From assembly GCA_026120185.1 (NCBI GenBank), contig JANUWF010002285.1, positions 620,001 to 684,000 on the forward strand: DNA of 64,000 nucleotides, given 5' to 3'. Both the position numbers and the translations under genes were made by a program. The DNA is from Voacanga thouarsii. Its lineage: Eukaryota; Streptophyta; Magnoliopsida; Gentianales; Apocynaceae. Below the pieces are notes generated by a model. That model was not told the DNA's origin. It did no database searches and saw only the letters and a program-made list of their open reading frames with translations. This document shows positions 11,781-23,550 of this stretch, piece after piece (the stretch's first letter is position 1; every line of letters begins with the position of its first letter).

Positions 11781-13926
11781 ATTGCATGAGTCCATGCTGT
11801 ACTTGGCTAGCATCTTGTCAATGTATGTCGCTTAGGATAATCCTAACATTCTCTGCTTCCTTTTTCTAAGAAGCCTATCCCGAGAATGTAGCTGGCTTCT
11901 CCCAAGTCCTTCATACTGAATTGACTAGACAGCCAAACCTTTGTAGATGACAATATCCCGACATCATTTTCAATGAGCAGAATGTCATCCACATACAGGA
12001 CAAGAAAAACCACATTAATGCCTTCAAGTTTCCTTACACGCATGGTTCATCTTCGTTTTAAATAAAACCATAAGACTTTACGGTCTCATCAAAACGAATG
12101 TTCCATGCTCTCGATGCCTGCTTAAGTCCATAAATGGACTTCTTAAGCTTGCAAACCATGTGTTCCTGGCCTTCAGCAATGAAGCCTTCCGGTTGGGACA
12201 TATAGATGTCTTCGCTAAGATGGCCATTCAAGAATGTCGTCTTGACATCCATTTGCCATATCTCGTAGTCATAGTGATAGGCGATGGCAAGGAGGATGTG
12301 GATGGATTTAAGCATAGCTACCGGGGAAAAGGTTTCCTCATAGTCGATACCCTCTTTCTGAGTATACCCTTTCGCCACAAGCCTAGCTTTGAAGGTTTCC
12401 ACCTTCCCATCCGCTCCTCTCTTTCTCTTGTATACCCACTTGCACCCAATGGGTTTTATCCCTTCGGGTGAAGCTACAAGATCCCAAACCTGATTGAGGT
12501 ACATAGACTCAATCTCGGCTTTCATTACTTCATGCCATAGATTTGCATCGGCATCAGCAATAGCTTCCTCGTATCTAGCGGAGTCTTGTTCCTGATGGTC
12601 GGAGACCAGCTCAAAAGCTTCTCCAGTCCATCTATCCGAAACCCTAGAAACTCTCCCACTATGACGAGGCTCTATCTGCACAGGCTCTTGAGGCTGTGCC
12701 TCTTCTTGTTCCAGAATCGGGTCAGAAGAAGTTGATTCTGTAGATAACTTCTCCTAAAGTTCCAACCTCGTTGAACCTTTAGTGAAAGTACTTTGATCAT
12801 CTTCCAAGTATCTAGCATTGGTACTGACTAGTACCTTCTGCTCCTTATGATGATAAAAGTAGCCTCCTTTTGTCCCTTTTGGATACCCAACAAAATAGCA
12901 TAATTTTGATCTTGGTTCCAACTTGTCTCCCTTGATTAGTACATAAGCTGGACATCCCCAAATCCTGAGATGATTCAGACTTGGCTTACGCCCAGTCCAC
13001 ATCTCATAGAGAGTCCTAGGTACTGACTTGGAAGGCACCAAGTTCAAAATATATGCCGTTGTTTCCAGGGCATATCCCCAGAAGGATACTGGAAGAGTAG
13101 CATGAGACATCATGCTTCGGACCATTTCCATCAACGTCCTGTTCCTTCTCTCAGCTACTCCGTTCTGCTGGGGGGTTCCCGGTGCAGAGAGCTGGGATAC
13201 TATCCCATGATGTACCATGTAGTCCCTAAATTCACCTAGGAGGTACTCTCCACCACGATCCGATCGTAAGGTTTTGATTAATTTACCTGTCCGACGCTCC
13301 ACTTCAGCCTTAAACTCTTTGAACTTGTTAAAAGAGTCAGACTTGCGTCTCATCAGGTAAATGTAACCATACCTCGTACAATCATCCGTGAGCGTGATGA
13401 AGTACTCAAAACCTCCTCTAGCTGGTGTAGACAAAGGACCACACATATCAGTGTAAACAAGACTCAACACCTCATTGGCTCTATCCGCCTTTGGTGTAAA
13501 AGACCTTTTGGTCATTTTTCCCATCAGGCAGGATTCACATTGAGGCCAACTTTCCAATCTCAATGAGCCCAAAAGCCCATCATGAATTAGCCTCTGAATT
13601 CTGGTTGAGTTAATATGACCCAACCTCAGATGCCAAAGGTATGAATCATTGATATTGGTCTTTCTCTTCTTAGTTAAAGGTTCAGACAGAGCGTTATTTG
13701 ATTGGTTGTTAATAGGGTTTAAAAAGAACAAATTTCCATACATGTGCCCAGTACATAAAATTTCTCCATCTCTACTGATAGAAATACCAGAATGGAAAGA
13801 TACAAAATATCCTTGATTAATAAGTTTTGCAACTGAAATCAAATTCTGACAAAAAATAGGTACATATAAAATGTCTTTTAAAACCACTATCTTATTACAA
13901 TAAAAAATGAGATCCAGCTCTCCCAC
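11781..13926 (-). pseudogene. copia C1 pol: integrase and reverse transcriptase
   Basis: This encodes a Ty1/copia polyprotein in copia order, integrase before reverse transcriptase. Integrase (13926 to about 12754) shows the LRLGHINSTRI and CESCLMGK zinc-binding region, the core with TDMCGPL, LRSDRGGEY and NGVAERRNRT, and the GYPKGTKGGYFY module. A stop at about 12754 and another at 12058 break the frame. Reverse transcriptase continues with WHEVMKAEIES, GCKWVYKRKR, KARLVAKGYTQ, MDVKTTFLNGHL, KKSIYGLKQASRAW and an intact LYVDDILL catalytic box. A frameshift after LGIGFLEKGSRE and a stop precede the ATYIDKML segment at the deleted end. RNase H is missing. A TAG just after GNGAQV separates this part from gag-protease. 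Confidence 0.93.
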
Positions 13927-13935
13927 TGCAAGGAC

Positions 13936-14910
13936 CTAGACTTGTGCTCCATTTCCCACTCGAAGCCCATGTTCGCCCTTCTTGAGTCTTCTTATTTTCC
14001 TAAACCCCTGCAAGGAGTTACAGATATGATCAATGGCTCCTGAATCAACAATCCAAGTGGAAGTTGATCCTACCATTGATATGGACTCTAGATAGTAAAC
14101 ATTACCTGTGGGGTTTTTCTTGGCCTGAAGATCTGGACACTCTTTTTTCCAGTGTCCCTTCTTTCCACACTTGAAGCACTTGCCCTTTGGTTTGTCATTG
14201 GGCTGGTTCTTGGGCTGGGCTGCTGCATTCCCCTTCTTCCTCTTGAACTTTCTAGGCTTAGGCCCAGTTCTTGAAGAAGAGGCCTTAGCAATCATAGCCT
14301 TAGACTGCGGCTTCATGACCTTCTCCGCCATCTGGAGCTCTTTCATCAGTTTAGTTAAACTCATGTTCAACTTGTTCAAGTTATAGTTTAACTTGAACTG
14401 AGTGAAAGAGCCCGGTAGAGATTCGAGAACCATGTCCACTTGGCTCTCGGGGTCAATAACAGCCCCTAAGATTTCTGCCTCCTCGAAAGTAGCAATCATC
14501 TTGAGCATATGCTCTCGGACTGATGCTCCCTCAGCCATCATAGTGTTCACAATAGTTCGAAGAGCCTCCTGCCTTGCGGGCTGGCTCTTGTCTGCAAACA
14601 TAGTTGCCAATGATTGACTTATGTCATATGCAGAAGCCATGTGCTCGTGTTTTGGCTGGAGCACATTAGACATGGAAGCTAACATATAGCAACGTGCCAT
14701 TTCGTCAGCTTTCTTCCATGCCTTTTCAGCCTCTCGCTCTTCAGCGGTGGAACCTTCCCCAATAACAGGGCAGGTTTCGTAAAGGACATACTCATACTCC
14801 TCGGCTGTAAGTATTATGTCCAGGTTCCTTTTCCAGTCCATATAGTTTGGACTCGTTAACTTATTCTCCCTGAGAATAACGGCCAATGGACTAAAAGAAC
14901 CTCCCACCAT
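13936..14910 (-). pseudogene. copia C1 gag and start of protease
   Basis: The gag frame probably begins at the ATG at 14910 (MVGGSFSPLAVIL); the open frame extends another 32 residues upstream to 15006, but that part is Phe-rich leader. It contains the copia gag signature around NYMDWKRNLDIILTAEEY, the MLASMSN and VDMVLESLPGSFTQFKLNY segments of the UBN2-type gag domain, a Lys-rich stretch, and a zinc knuckle CFKCGKKGHWKKEC near residue 250. Protease begins at STWIVDSGAIDH, with the active-site DSG. The frame ends at a TAG after GNGAQV, so one nonsense change separates it from integrase. Gag itself is full length and uninterrupted. A close paralogue is at 22480-23550. Confidence 0.92.
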
Positions 14911-16693
14911 TTCTGAAAATCGAAAATAAAAGAAAGAAATTAGTTTGTGAAAACAAAATAAAAATTTGTGCACTGAAAATAATTTGGCTCTTAGGAAAAC
15001 TGACATAGTTTCTTGGGAAGATTAACAGTTTCCTAAGCTAAGTGTATTAACCACCACAAATTAATTTCCCTTCTAGGAAATGGTCTAGAGAATAACTCCA
15101 TCGTGGGATGGCCGTTTCCTCTCATTTTCTATGGACATACCTCGCACTATAACTTCCAATGTGGGCTGGCCGATCATAGTACGTGCCCCAGGTTATTAAT
15201 TACATCCTTCCATTAGATCTAGATCCTTGTGGTATCCCTATCCTATACGGGTTCACTCCCAGGGTGACGCGAGGGGATCCACGATCTCTAATGACGACCG
15301 TGATGGAAGCCGTGGGGCCGTTGGAACCCCTCTCCCACTTAGTCTTTTAAAATCAAGGTTTCTGGAAAATATCCTTTTGAAATTTCCATTAAGTTTTTCC
15401 TTAACTCAAAAATAAAATATCTAAGTCCAATAAAATCTCTATGTCAAGGCTTATATCCTTTGAGAGATTTCCTCCATGGACTAATTTTATATAAGTTAAA
15501 ACTTAATTATTTCAAAAAATTTCCAATTAAAACTTTTTAGAGACTTTGGTCTGAAGTTTATTTGACAAAATAATTTTTCTAGTGCAAAATAAAACAAAAT
15601 GGCTCTCCATTTTAATTTACAAAAATATCTAAATCCAATATATTTTCTATGTCAAGGATTATATCCTTTGAGAAAAATATTCAAGGATTAATTTTTGTAC
15701 CAATTAAAATAACCATTTAGTTTTTGAAGAAAAAATATTTTTCTTGTCAAAAATGTTCCCAAAGACTTTGGTCTTTGAGAAAAGCACACATAGGTACATA
15801 AAAAAATAGCATGCTCAAAAACAGTAAACGTTTTCAAGCTTTTCTATTTTTTAAACCAAAGTGCCCAAATAATAGAATTAAACACATTAATTAATTAATT
15901 AATTATCTTATTTAATCCTAAAATCCCTTACTAATATTTTTCATGCAAATATATTTCAAGAATATAAATATTGCAAAAATATTAACTTCGCCTGGTATGG
16001 GACCCAAAACGAAAAAGAAAAAAAATAAAAAAAATTACAAAAATCACTGGCGGTCCATTGAACCTACTGCACCGGATCCGCGCCTGCATGGCCTGCGCTC
16101 CACCGCGCCCCCCGGTGCACCAGCCGCACTAGATCAGACGCTGCCTCAACCCGCCCGCCTGAGTGCCCCGCGCCCGCGTCCGGTTCTCCTATGCTACCGA
16201 CCCGCGTGCACTCGCGTACTCGCCGATACCGCCGCTTGACCCGCGCAAATTGAAGTTGCAATTGAGCAACGAAATCAGCTCAATTTTCCTCCAAATCGGC
16301 TCGGCTCCAAGGCGTGAACAGCGCGGCTTCACTCACAATGTCGGCAGCGGCTCGGCTCGGCTCACACGGCGTAGGAACAGTTTTCTTCTTCGTTTTTCTT
16401 TCTCTCTTGCACGAAAATTGCAGAACCTTTGTTCTTCATATTTTGCTCAAAATTTTGGCTTCTTTGGACATTTTTACTTACAAAAAACATCCAGAACCAA
16501 ACCACAATCGCCTATGCCCATTTAAATTGGGTTTACACGATTATCTAGCAATGCCAAAAAAAATTTACAGTAGCTCCTATGCTTCACGGTGAAGCTTACA
16601 AAACCATCTATCCCATACCAAAACAGCGAAGGATCACAAGTATAATCATCTTCTCCATTTTATTAACGACCATGCTCCCTATATTGATCAAAA
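14911..16693 (-). other. 5' leader of copia C1
   Basis: This is the untranslated region between primer-binding site and gag on the minus strand. It is homologous to 23551-25383 in C2. Most is AT-rich with A/T runs, but 16051-16250 and about 16290-16375 are strongly GC-rich. The GC-rich part has ORFs on both strands (15943-16239, 16064-16261, 16163-16525), none with a recognisable domain and none conserved in C2, so I call no gene here. Confidence 0.75.
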
Positions 16694-16711
16694 CCATTGG
16701 CTCTGATACCA
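16694..16711 (-). other. primer-binding site of copia C1
   Basis: The minus strand reads TGGTATCAGAGCCAATGG, complementary to initiator tRNA-Met. It sits 3 bp from the LTR end at 16715. Confidence 0.92.
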
Positions 16712-16714
16712 CAT

Positions 16715-18736
16715 TGAGGGAACGTAGAAACAGGGGAGCCATGGACGGAAAAAAAAACAGAGAGAAAAATAAAACGCGAGCCATAAAGGACATGCGGAAG
16801 CGTGAAGATCATACCTTTGCGTTCTTTAACCCTCCTAGGTTGCGTAGGAACAGATTAAACGGCTAGAATCGCCTCACTTTGCACACTTGAAGGAGCTTCC
16901 GGTTGAACACCCGCTAGCCTTCGACTTCGCATTATTTGCATTAACGCTTAGCTCTCCAGCTCTCGGGATATTCCTCAGCCTAACCTCTAGTTGGTGAACA
17001 CAATGGGAAAGAGAAATGGTCTCAATTCTCCTTGGTTCGCTCGCTATTTGTTAGCAAAGAACCAGGAGAAAACCCGAAGAAGAAACGTGAGAGTCCAGAG
17101 AGAGAGAGACGTGAATCTCCTTAGCCAAGGGAAAAAAAATTAGGTTTTTTTTCAAAGAGTTGTTTTTGAGTTAGCCTAAACTAGGTCTCCCAATATCTGA
17201 TAAACATATCCCCGGGATTTCAAAACACCCGAATGTTATCCTGAAAATCAGTTTGGCCTAACCCTAAACTCCTCTTAACCGTATCCGGAAAAACCCTAAG
17301 GTCCAAGCTATTGGGCCAGAAAAATATTTATTATTTTTCTTGGACCCAAAAAGTCCAAAATAATAAATATTAATTATTTATGTCCTGGGCTTACATAAGT
17401 AACCCAATAAATAATTAATGAGCCCAAATGAACCATAATAATTAATCTTTAATTATTTATTTCTTGGGCCTATATAAATAACCCAATAAATAATTAAACA
17501 TTAATTATTTCCCCTAGTTTAAGCGCAGGTTAATTTCTTAATTATTCATACTGGACCTAGACCCTGAATAATTAATAACCAAATAAACTAGATAATTAAT
17601 TTCTCTCAACTCCTATTTTATTTATTATTTTATTTTATTCCAATCCAATAATAAATTAGACTTCCTGAATAAAATAAAATAAAATAAAATAAAATAAAAT
17701 CCTCTTCAACTGAGACCAATTCCTCAACCCAAAAATAGTTAGGACTTACGGGCTATCCCGAGGACCAAAAAGACACATCGCCTTGGCTGCTAAAATGACC
17801 AAAATACCCCTGCTATATAAATAGTTGTATTTTGCATTTTATATATTTCCTAATATCACCATAAGGAAATATTGACTCCAAGGACAATGCTGCATTCGCC
17901 AAGTCTCCGACCTACAGGTGAAATGACTAAAATACCCCTCTACACATCGCCGTACATTTAGAGAGGAAGAAGTGTACTAACACCCCCCTAAATGACATCT
18001 ACCATCCTTAGGCTTCTAGTCCAATGATCCACGACTTCCTGGAGTGTTTCCGCTTTCCAAGGGAGCTACCCTAAAGCAAACATCCAAGTCATGTTTCCCA
18101 TGGCCCTGGATAATTTAGACCATTCGGACAACCACAAGGGGCGATATAGTGCAGAAACTATCTTGTATAAGTCTGTCTTAACTAACTAGTCACACATACC
18201 CAACATGCAAGTATATTGGCCCTACGATAGAACCTCAACTATAGCAAATCAAAGTATATGCTTCCAGCTTCGCCAGACCACCAACCCATACTCAAGTCTT
18301 AGAGTACTAGTCCACACTGTAGCGGTAGTAGTCTAGGTTTCTACCATACAGTACTTTGAGAAACCACTACTACATGTCCTGTTCTACGTATTCGAAATAC
18401 GTTTATGTTATGAAGTGAGTGGACTACTCACTGGCTAAAGGTAAGCCATTTCCCATTTGGAATTCACAACATAATAACCTAAACGTGATGAGGTTCCCAG
18501 TCTCATCAATAGGCTAAGAACAAATGTTTATGTGTTAAATAACCCATGATCCATACCTTACTGTGAAAGACCACCATTCACATAGATCACTTATTTAAAC
18601 ACAATGGGTCTGTTCCAAACGAAAATCGTGCACAAACAAAAAATAAATTCACAAACAATTTCTGAAAATAAATTCTTTTATTAAAATATTCGATTTTACA
18701 TCAGAAACCTAGTCTAAGAGGGCATACAATCCAACA
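16715..18736 (-). repeat. 5' LTR of copia C1
   Basis: About 2.02 kb, with TG...CA ends: the minus strand starts TGTTGGATTGTATGCCC at 18736 and ends CCCTCA at 16715. It is homologous to both C2 LTRs. AAACC (18737-18741) follows and is a plausible target duplication, since the target LTR family reads AAAACCAACC here; the other copy lies beyond the window. Confidence 0.92.
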
Positions 18737-20429
18737 AAACCAACCTTAGAATAAGGGGGTTGGGATGTATATTATATTTTATTGCATGTTTAAATATATG
18801 TTTATATGATTTTATATGCTCTGGGTTTGTGTGCTAAATTCTCGAGGGCTTAATTATGTTCATTGAGTAAAAAGGGCAAAATGGTAATTTTTGCTTGAGG
18901 TGAAAATAGGGAGATAGCCTAAGGATTAAATAGGAAAAATATTTTAAAGAAAAAATAAGAGCAAGAGTTGTTGTGGTATAGTGGTTAGAGCTTTGTAATT
19001 AATTCTTGAGGTCTTGAGTTCAAATTCCATCATTGGAGCTCTAGCATGATTAAATTTTATTTTTGCTTAGGAAGGTTAGATTTTCATCCTTAACTGCTCT
19101 AGAGAAGGATAAAGGTGATGTCCTAGGGGAGACATGATAGGAGTACCATAATCCTACTCTTGTACCCTACAAAAAATTCCTAAGGGAATTCATACCCTTC
19201 TTGATTCTTAATTTTTCTTACTTCTCAATTTCTTAAGTTACACAATTTATTCAAGCCAATTTCATTCCAGAAAAATTCCAACAAAGTGTTGTGGCTTTGA
19301 AGGTTCAAAATGTCTGAGTGTAAGACATCTTATGGACCAAAAATGTGTAGGAGTTGGGGAAGGTATCCAAGAGAATTAATCTCCATAGTGAACCTTCAAA
19401 ACTCCATTCTAGCTATGTTCATTTCCTTCATGAAGTATTCTGGAATTTTTTTTCCAGCTTCTTGTGCATGCAAAGTGTCGAAATTCTCAGCCATTATTCC
19501 CTCCAAAATGCTGCCAGAAAATGGCCCTCTTGACCAGTTTGAAACCTGAAATTTTCTGGCCAAATTCGGACTGCACAAATGCTGTGCAAAACCAGAAAAT
19601 TTTCTCGGCAAAATCGCAGTATAGGTGACTTAAACCAAGCTATTTTCTTCCAGTTTTCTCCTAGCTCCTTAGCCACGTTTTTCCTCCATAAAGAAGGCTG
19701 GAAACCAGCCTTGAAAGACCTCTGAATACCCCTTCAAATCCTCTGCAAACTGACTGAACAATGGCAGAAGAATTTGCCCAGAATTTTCCTTCAAACTTGC
19801 GAAAATCACTGAACAGAAATTCCAGCTTGTTCATTCTTCAGCCTTGTCCAAAATCTTCATCATTTTTCTACACAAACTTCTCTTGAACAGCCATGAACTA
19901 AACTCCATTGTCTTCCCCAACCTTCTACTCGAAAAAAATCAGTCATGGCTGCCCTAAAATATCTCCAACAATTACTCCAATCATGCCTTGATTGAAGACC
20001 AAAATTCCAGCAATCCTAATTTAGTAAACTTCCATAAAATATCCCCTAAACAACCAGACCTTTCCTTCACCAATGTACTCCCTCTTTTCAGCCACCATTA
20101 AGCTTCTTCAACCAGCTTTCATCCAACAAAAACACTGAGCAATCAGTCGGCCATTACAGCTTCCAAAGAGCTCTCCAATGATCAAAGATCTTCTTGCCAT
20201 ATTTAGTTTCCAAATTTAATTCCCTAAAATATTCTTTTAGGATTTCAACAACTAGCCTTTCATTTTCCTTTCAAACCAAAAAAATCATCCACCAAAACCA
20301 TTCAAACAATTTGGCCACTACAACCCTACAGAATTTTGGCAGCTTCAAATCAAAATCTCTCGATTCTCTTCAACCTTCAAACACACATAAAACATCAAGA
20401 ACACCTACTCACTTCTCTCGCCTAATACC
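18737..20429 (+). repeat. LTR A of the G1 family, left piece
   Basis: From 18737 the sequence (AAACCAACCTTAGAATAAGG and onward) aligns with the reverse complement of the start of the G1 LTR. It is an LTR of the same family in plus orientation, missing only its first few bases because C1 is inserted there. It ends at ATACC (20425-20429), the target duplication of C2, and resumes at 27432. Much of it is diverged from G1, so it is an older copy. Confidence 0.85.
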
Positions 20430-22457
20430 TGATGGAAAATGCAGAAACAGGGGCATGCACCGTAAGAAAAAAAAAATTGGAGAAAAATAAAACGCGAGCC
20501 ATAAAGGCCATGCGGAAGCGTGAAGATCATACATTTGCGTTCCTAAACCCTCCTGGGTTGCGTAGGAACAGAATGAACGGCTGGAATCACCTCGCTTTGC
20601 ACACTTGAAGGAGCTTCCGGTTGAACACCCGCTAGCCTTCGACTTCGCCTTGTTTGCATTAACGCTTAGCTCTCCAACTCTCAGGATATTCCTCAGCCTA
20701 ACCTCTAGTTGGTGAACACAATGGGAAGGAGAAACGGTCTCAATTCTCCTTAGTTCGCTCGCTATTAGTTAGCAAAGAACAAGGAGAAAAACAAAGAGGA
20801 GAAGAGAGACGTTGAGAGAGAGACTCACGTGAAGCTTGTAAGGCTATGGAAAGAAATTAGGGTTTTTCCTTTTCAAAGAGTTGTTTATATTTGGCCTAAA
20901 CTAGGTCTCTCAATATCTGATAAACATCTCCCCGAGATTTCAAAACACCCGGATGTTATCCTGAGAAACAGTTTGGCCTAACCTTAAACTCCTCTTAACC
21001 GTATCTGGAAAAAACCCTAAGGTCCAAGCTATTGGGCCAGATAAATATTTATTATTTTTCTTGGACCCAAAAGGCCCAAAATAATAAATATTAATTATTT
21101 ATTTTCTGGGCTTACATAAGTAACCCAATAAATAATTAATGAGCCTAAATGAACCATAATAATTAATCTTTAATTATTTATTTCTTGGGCCTATATAAAT
21201 AACCCAATAAATAATTAAACATTAATTATTTCCCCTAGTTTAAGCCCAGGTTAATTTCTTAATTATTCATACTGGACCTAGGCCCTGAATAATTAATTAA
21301 CCAAATAAACTAGATAATTAATTTCTCTCAACTTCTATTTTATTTATTTATTTATTTTATTCCAGTCCAATAATAAATTAGACTTCCTGAATAAAATAAA
21401 ATAAAACAAAATAAAATAAAATCCTCTTCAACTGAGACCAATTCCTCAACCCAAAAATAGTTAGGACTTACGGGCTATCCCGAGGACCAAAAAGACACAT
21501 CGCCTTGTCTGCTAAAATGACCAAAATACCCCTGCTATATAAATAGCTGTATTTTGCATTTTAAATATTTCCTAATATCACCATAAGGAAATATTGACCC
21601 CAAGGACAATGCTGCATTCGTAAAGTCTCCGACCTACAGGTGAAATGACTAAAATACCCCTGTACACATCGCCGAACATTCAGAGAGGAAGAAGTGTACT
21701 AACACCCCCATAAATGACATCTACCATCCTTAGGCTTCTAGTCCAATGATCCACGACTTCCTGGAGTGTTTCCGCTTTCAAGGGAGCTACCCTAAAGCAA
21801 ACATCCAAGTCATGTTTCCCAGGGCCCTAGATAATTTAGACCATTCGGACAACCACAAGGGGCGATATAGTGCAGAAACTATCTTGTATAAGTCTGTCTT
21901 AACTAACTAGTCACACATACCTAACATGCAAGTATATTGGCCCTATGATAGAACCTCAACTACAGCAAATCAAAGTATATGCTTCCAGCTTCGCTAGACC
22001 ACCAACTCATACTCAAATCGTAGAGTACTAGTCCACGCTATAGCGGTAGTAGTCTAGGTTTCTACCATATAGTACTTTGAGAAACCACTACTACAGGTCC
22101 TGTTCTACGTATTCGAAATACGCTTATGTTATGAAGTGAGTGGACTACCCATTGGCTAAAGGTAAGCCATTCCCCATTTGGAATTCATAACATAATAACC
22201 TAGACATGATGAGGTTCCCAGTCTCATCAATAGGTTAAGAACAAATGTTTATGTGTTAAATAACCCGTGATCCATACCTTACTGTGAAAGACCACCATTC
22301 ACATGGATCACTTATTTAAACACAATGGGTCTGTTCCAAACGAAAATCGTGCACAAACAAAAAGTAAATTCACAAACAATTTCTTAAAATAAATTCTTTT
22401 ATTAAATAATTCGATTTTACATCAGAAACCTAGTCTAAGAGGGCATACAATCCAACA
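20430..22457 (-). repeat. 3' LTR of copia C2
   Basis: Begins on the minus strand with TGTTGGATTGTATGCCC at 22457 and ends with CCATCA at 20430. It is preceded on the minus strand by the polypurine tract. Confidence 0.95.
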
Positions 22458-22471
22458 ATCTCCCACTTGCA
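22458..22471 (-). other. polypurine tract of copia C2
   Basis: The minus strand reads GCAAGTGGGAGAT directly before the LTR. AAGTGGGAGAT is the usual polypurine tract of plant Ty1/copia elements. Confidence 0.9.
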
Positions 22472-22479
22472 CTCTAAGA

Positions 22480-23550
22480 CTAGGTAAGTCCATAGGTGCC
22501 CACCCCTATGGCGTCTAAGTGTCTCTTGAAGACTCTCTCAGCCAAAGGCTGGGTGAATGGGTCTGCTAGATTGTTTTCTGAGGTAATATGCTCCACCACG
22601 ACTTCCCGTCTCTGGATGAAATCCCGGATCAGGTGGTACTTCCTCTCGATGTGTTTCCCCTTCTTGTGGTTCCGTGGTCCTGAATCAACAATCCAAGTGG
22701 AAGTTGATCCTACCATTGATATGGACTCTAGATAGTAAACATTACCTGTGGGGTTTTTCTTGGCCTGAAGATCTAGACACTCTTTTTTCCAGTGTCCCTT
22801 CTTTCCACACTTGAAGCACTTGCCCTTTGGTTTGTCCTTGGGCTGGTTCTTGGGCTGGGCTGCTGCATTCTCCTTCTTCCTCTTGAGCTTTCTGGGCTTA
22901 GGCCTAGTTCTTGAAGAAGAGGCCTTAGCAATCATGGCCTTAGACAGCGGCTTCATGACCTTCTCCGCCATCTAGAGCTCCTTCATTAGTTCAGTCAAAC
23001 TTATGTTCAACTTGTTCATGTAATAGTTTAACTTGAACTGAGTGAAAGAGCCCGGTAGAGATTCGAGAACCATGTCCACTTGGCTCTCGGGGTCAATGAC
23101 AGCCCCTAAGATTTCTGCCTCCTCGAAAGCAACAATCATCTTGAGCATATGCTCTCGGACTGATGCTCCCTCAGCCATCTTAGTGTTTACAATTGTTCGA
23201 AGAGCCTCCTGCCTTGCGGGTCGGCTCTTGTCCGCGAACATAGTTGCCAATGATTGACTTATGTCATATGCAGAAGCCATGTGCTCGTGTTTTGACTGGA
23301 GCACATTAGACATGGAAGCTAACATATAGCAACGTGCCATTTCACCAGCTTTCTTCCATGCCTTTTCAGCCTCTCGCTCTTCAGCGGTGGAACCTTCCCC
23401 GATAACAGGGCAGCTTTCGTAAAGGACATACTTATACTCCTCGGCTGTGAGTATTATGTCCAGGTTCCTTTTCCAGTCCACATAGTTTGGACCCGTTAAC
23501 TTATTCTCCCTGAGAATAACGGCCAATGGACTAAAAGAACCTCCCACCAT
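22480..23550 (-). pseudogene. copia C2 gag fused to the RNase H C-terminus
   Basis: The frame probably starts at the ATG at 23550 (MVGGSFSPLAVIL) and follows C1 gag closely: NYVDWKRNLDIILTAEEY, MLASMSNVLQ, VDMVLESLPGSFTQFKLNY, then the zinc knuckle CFKCGKKGHWKKEC. A single stop at 22972-22974 (TAG where C1 has CAG) interrupts it between LMKEL and MAEKV. After the first protease residues (WIVDSG) a deletion joins the frame, in phase, to the last part of RNase H (KHIERKYHLIRDF, ITSENNLADPFTQPL). Protease, integrase, reverse transcriptase and most of RNase H are gone. Apart from the one stop the product would be gag plus a short tail of about 357 codons. Such an element could move only with proteins supplied by a relative. 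Confidence 0.92.

Noticed and set aside
15943..16592. Overlapping ORFs on both strands in a GC-rich stretch
   Set aside because: They are open because GC-rich DNA has few stops; not conserved in the sister copy C2, and no domain is visible.
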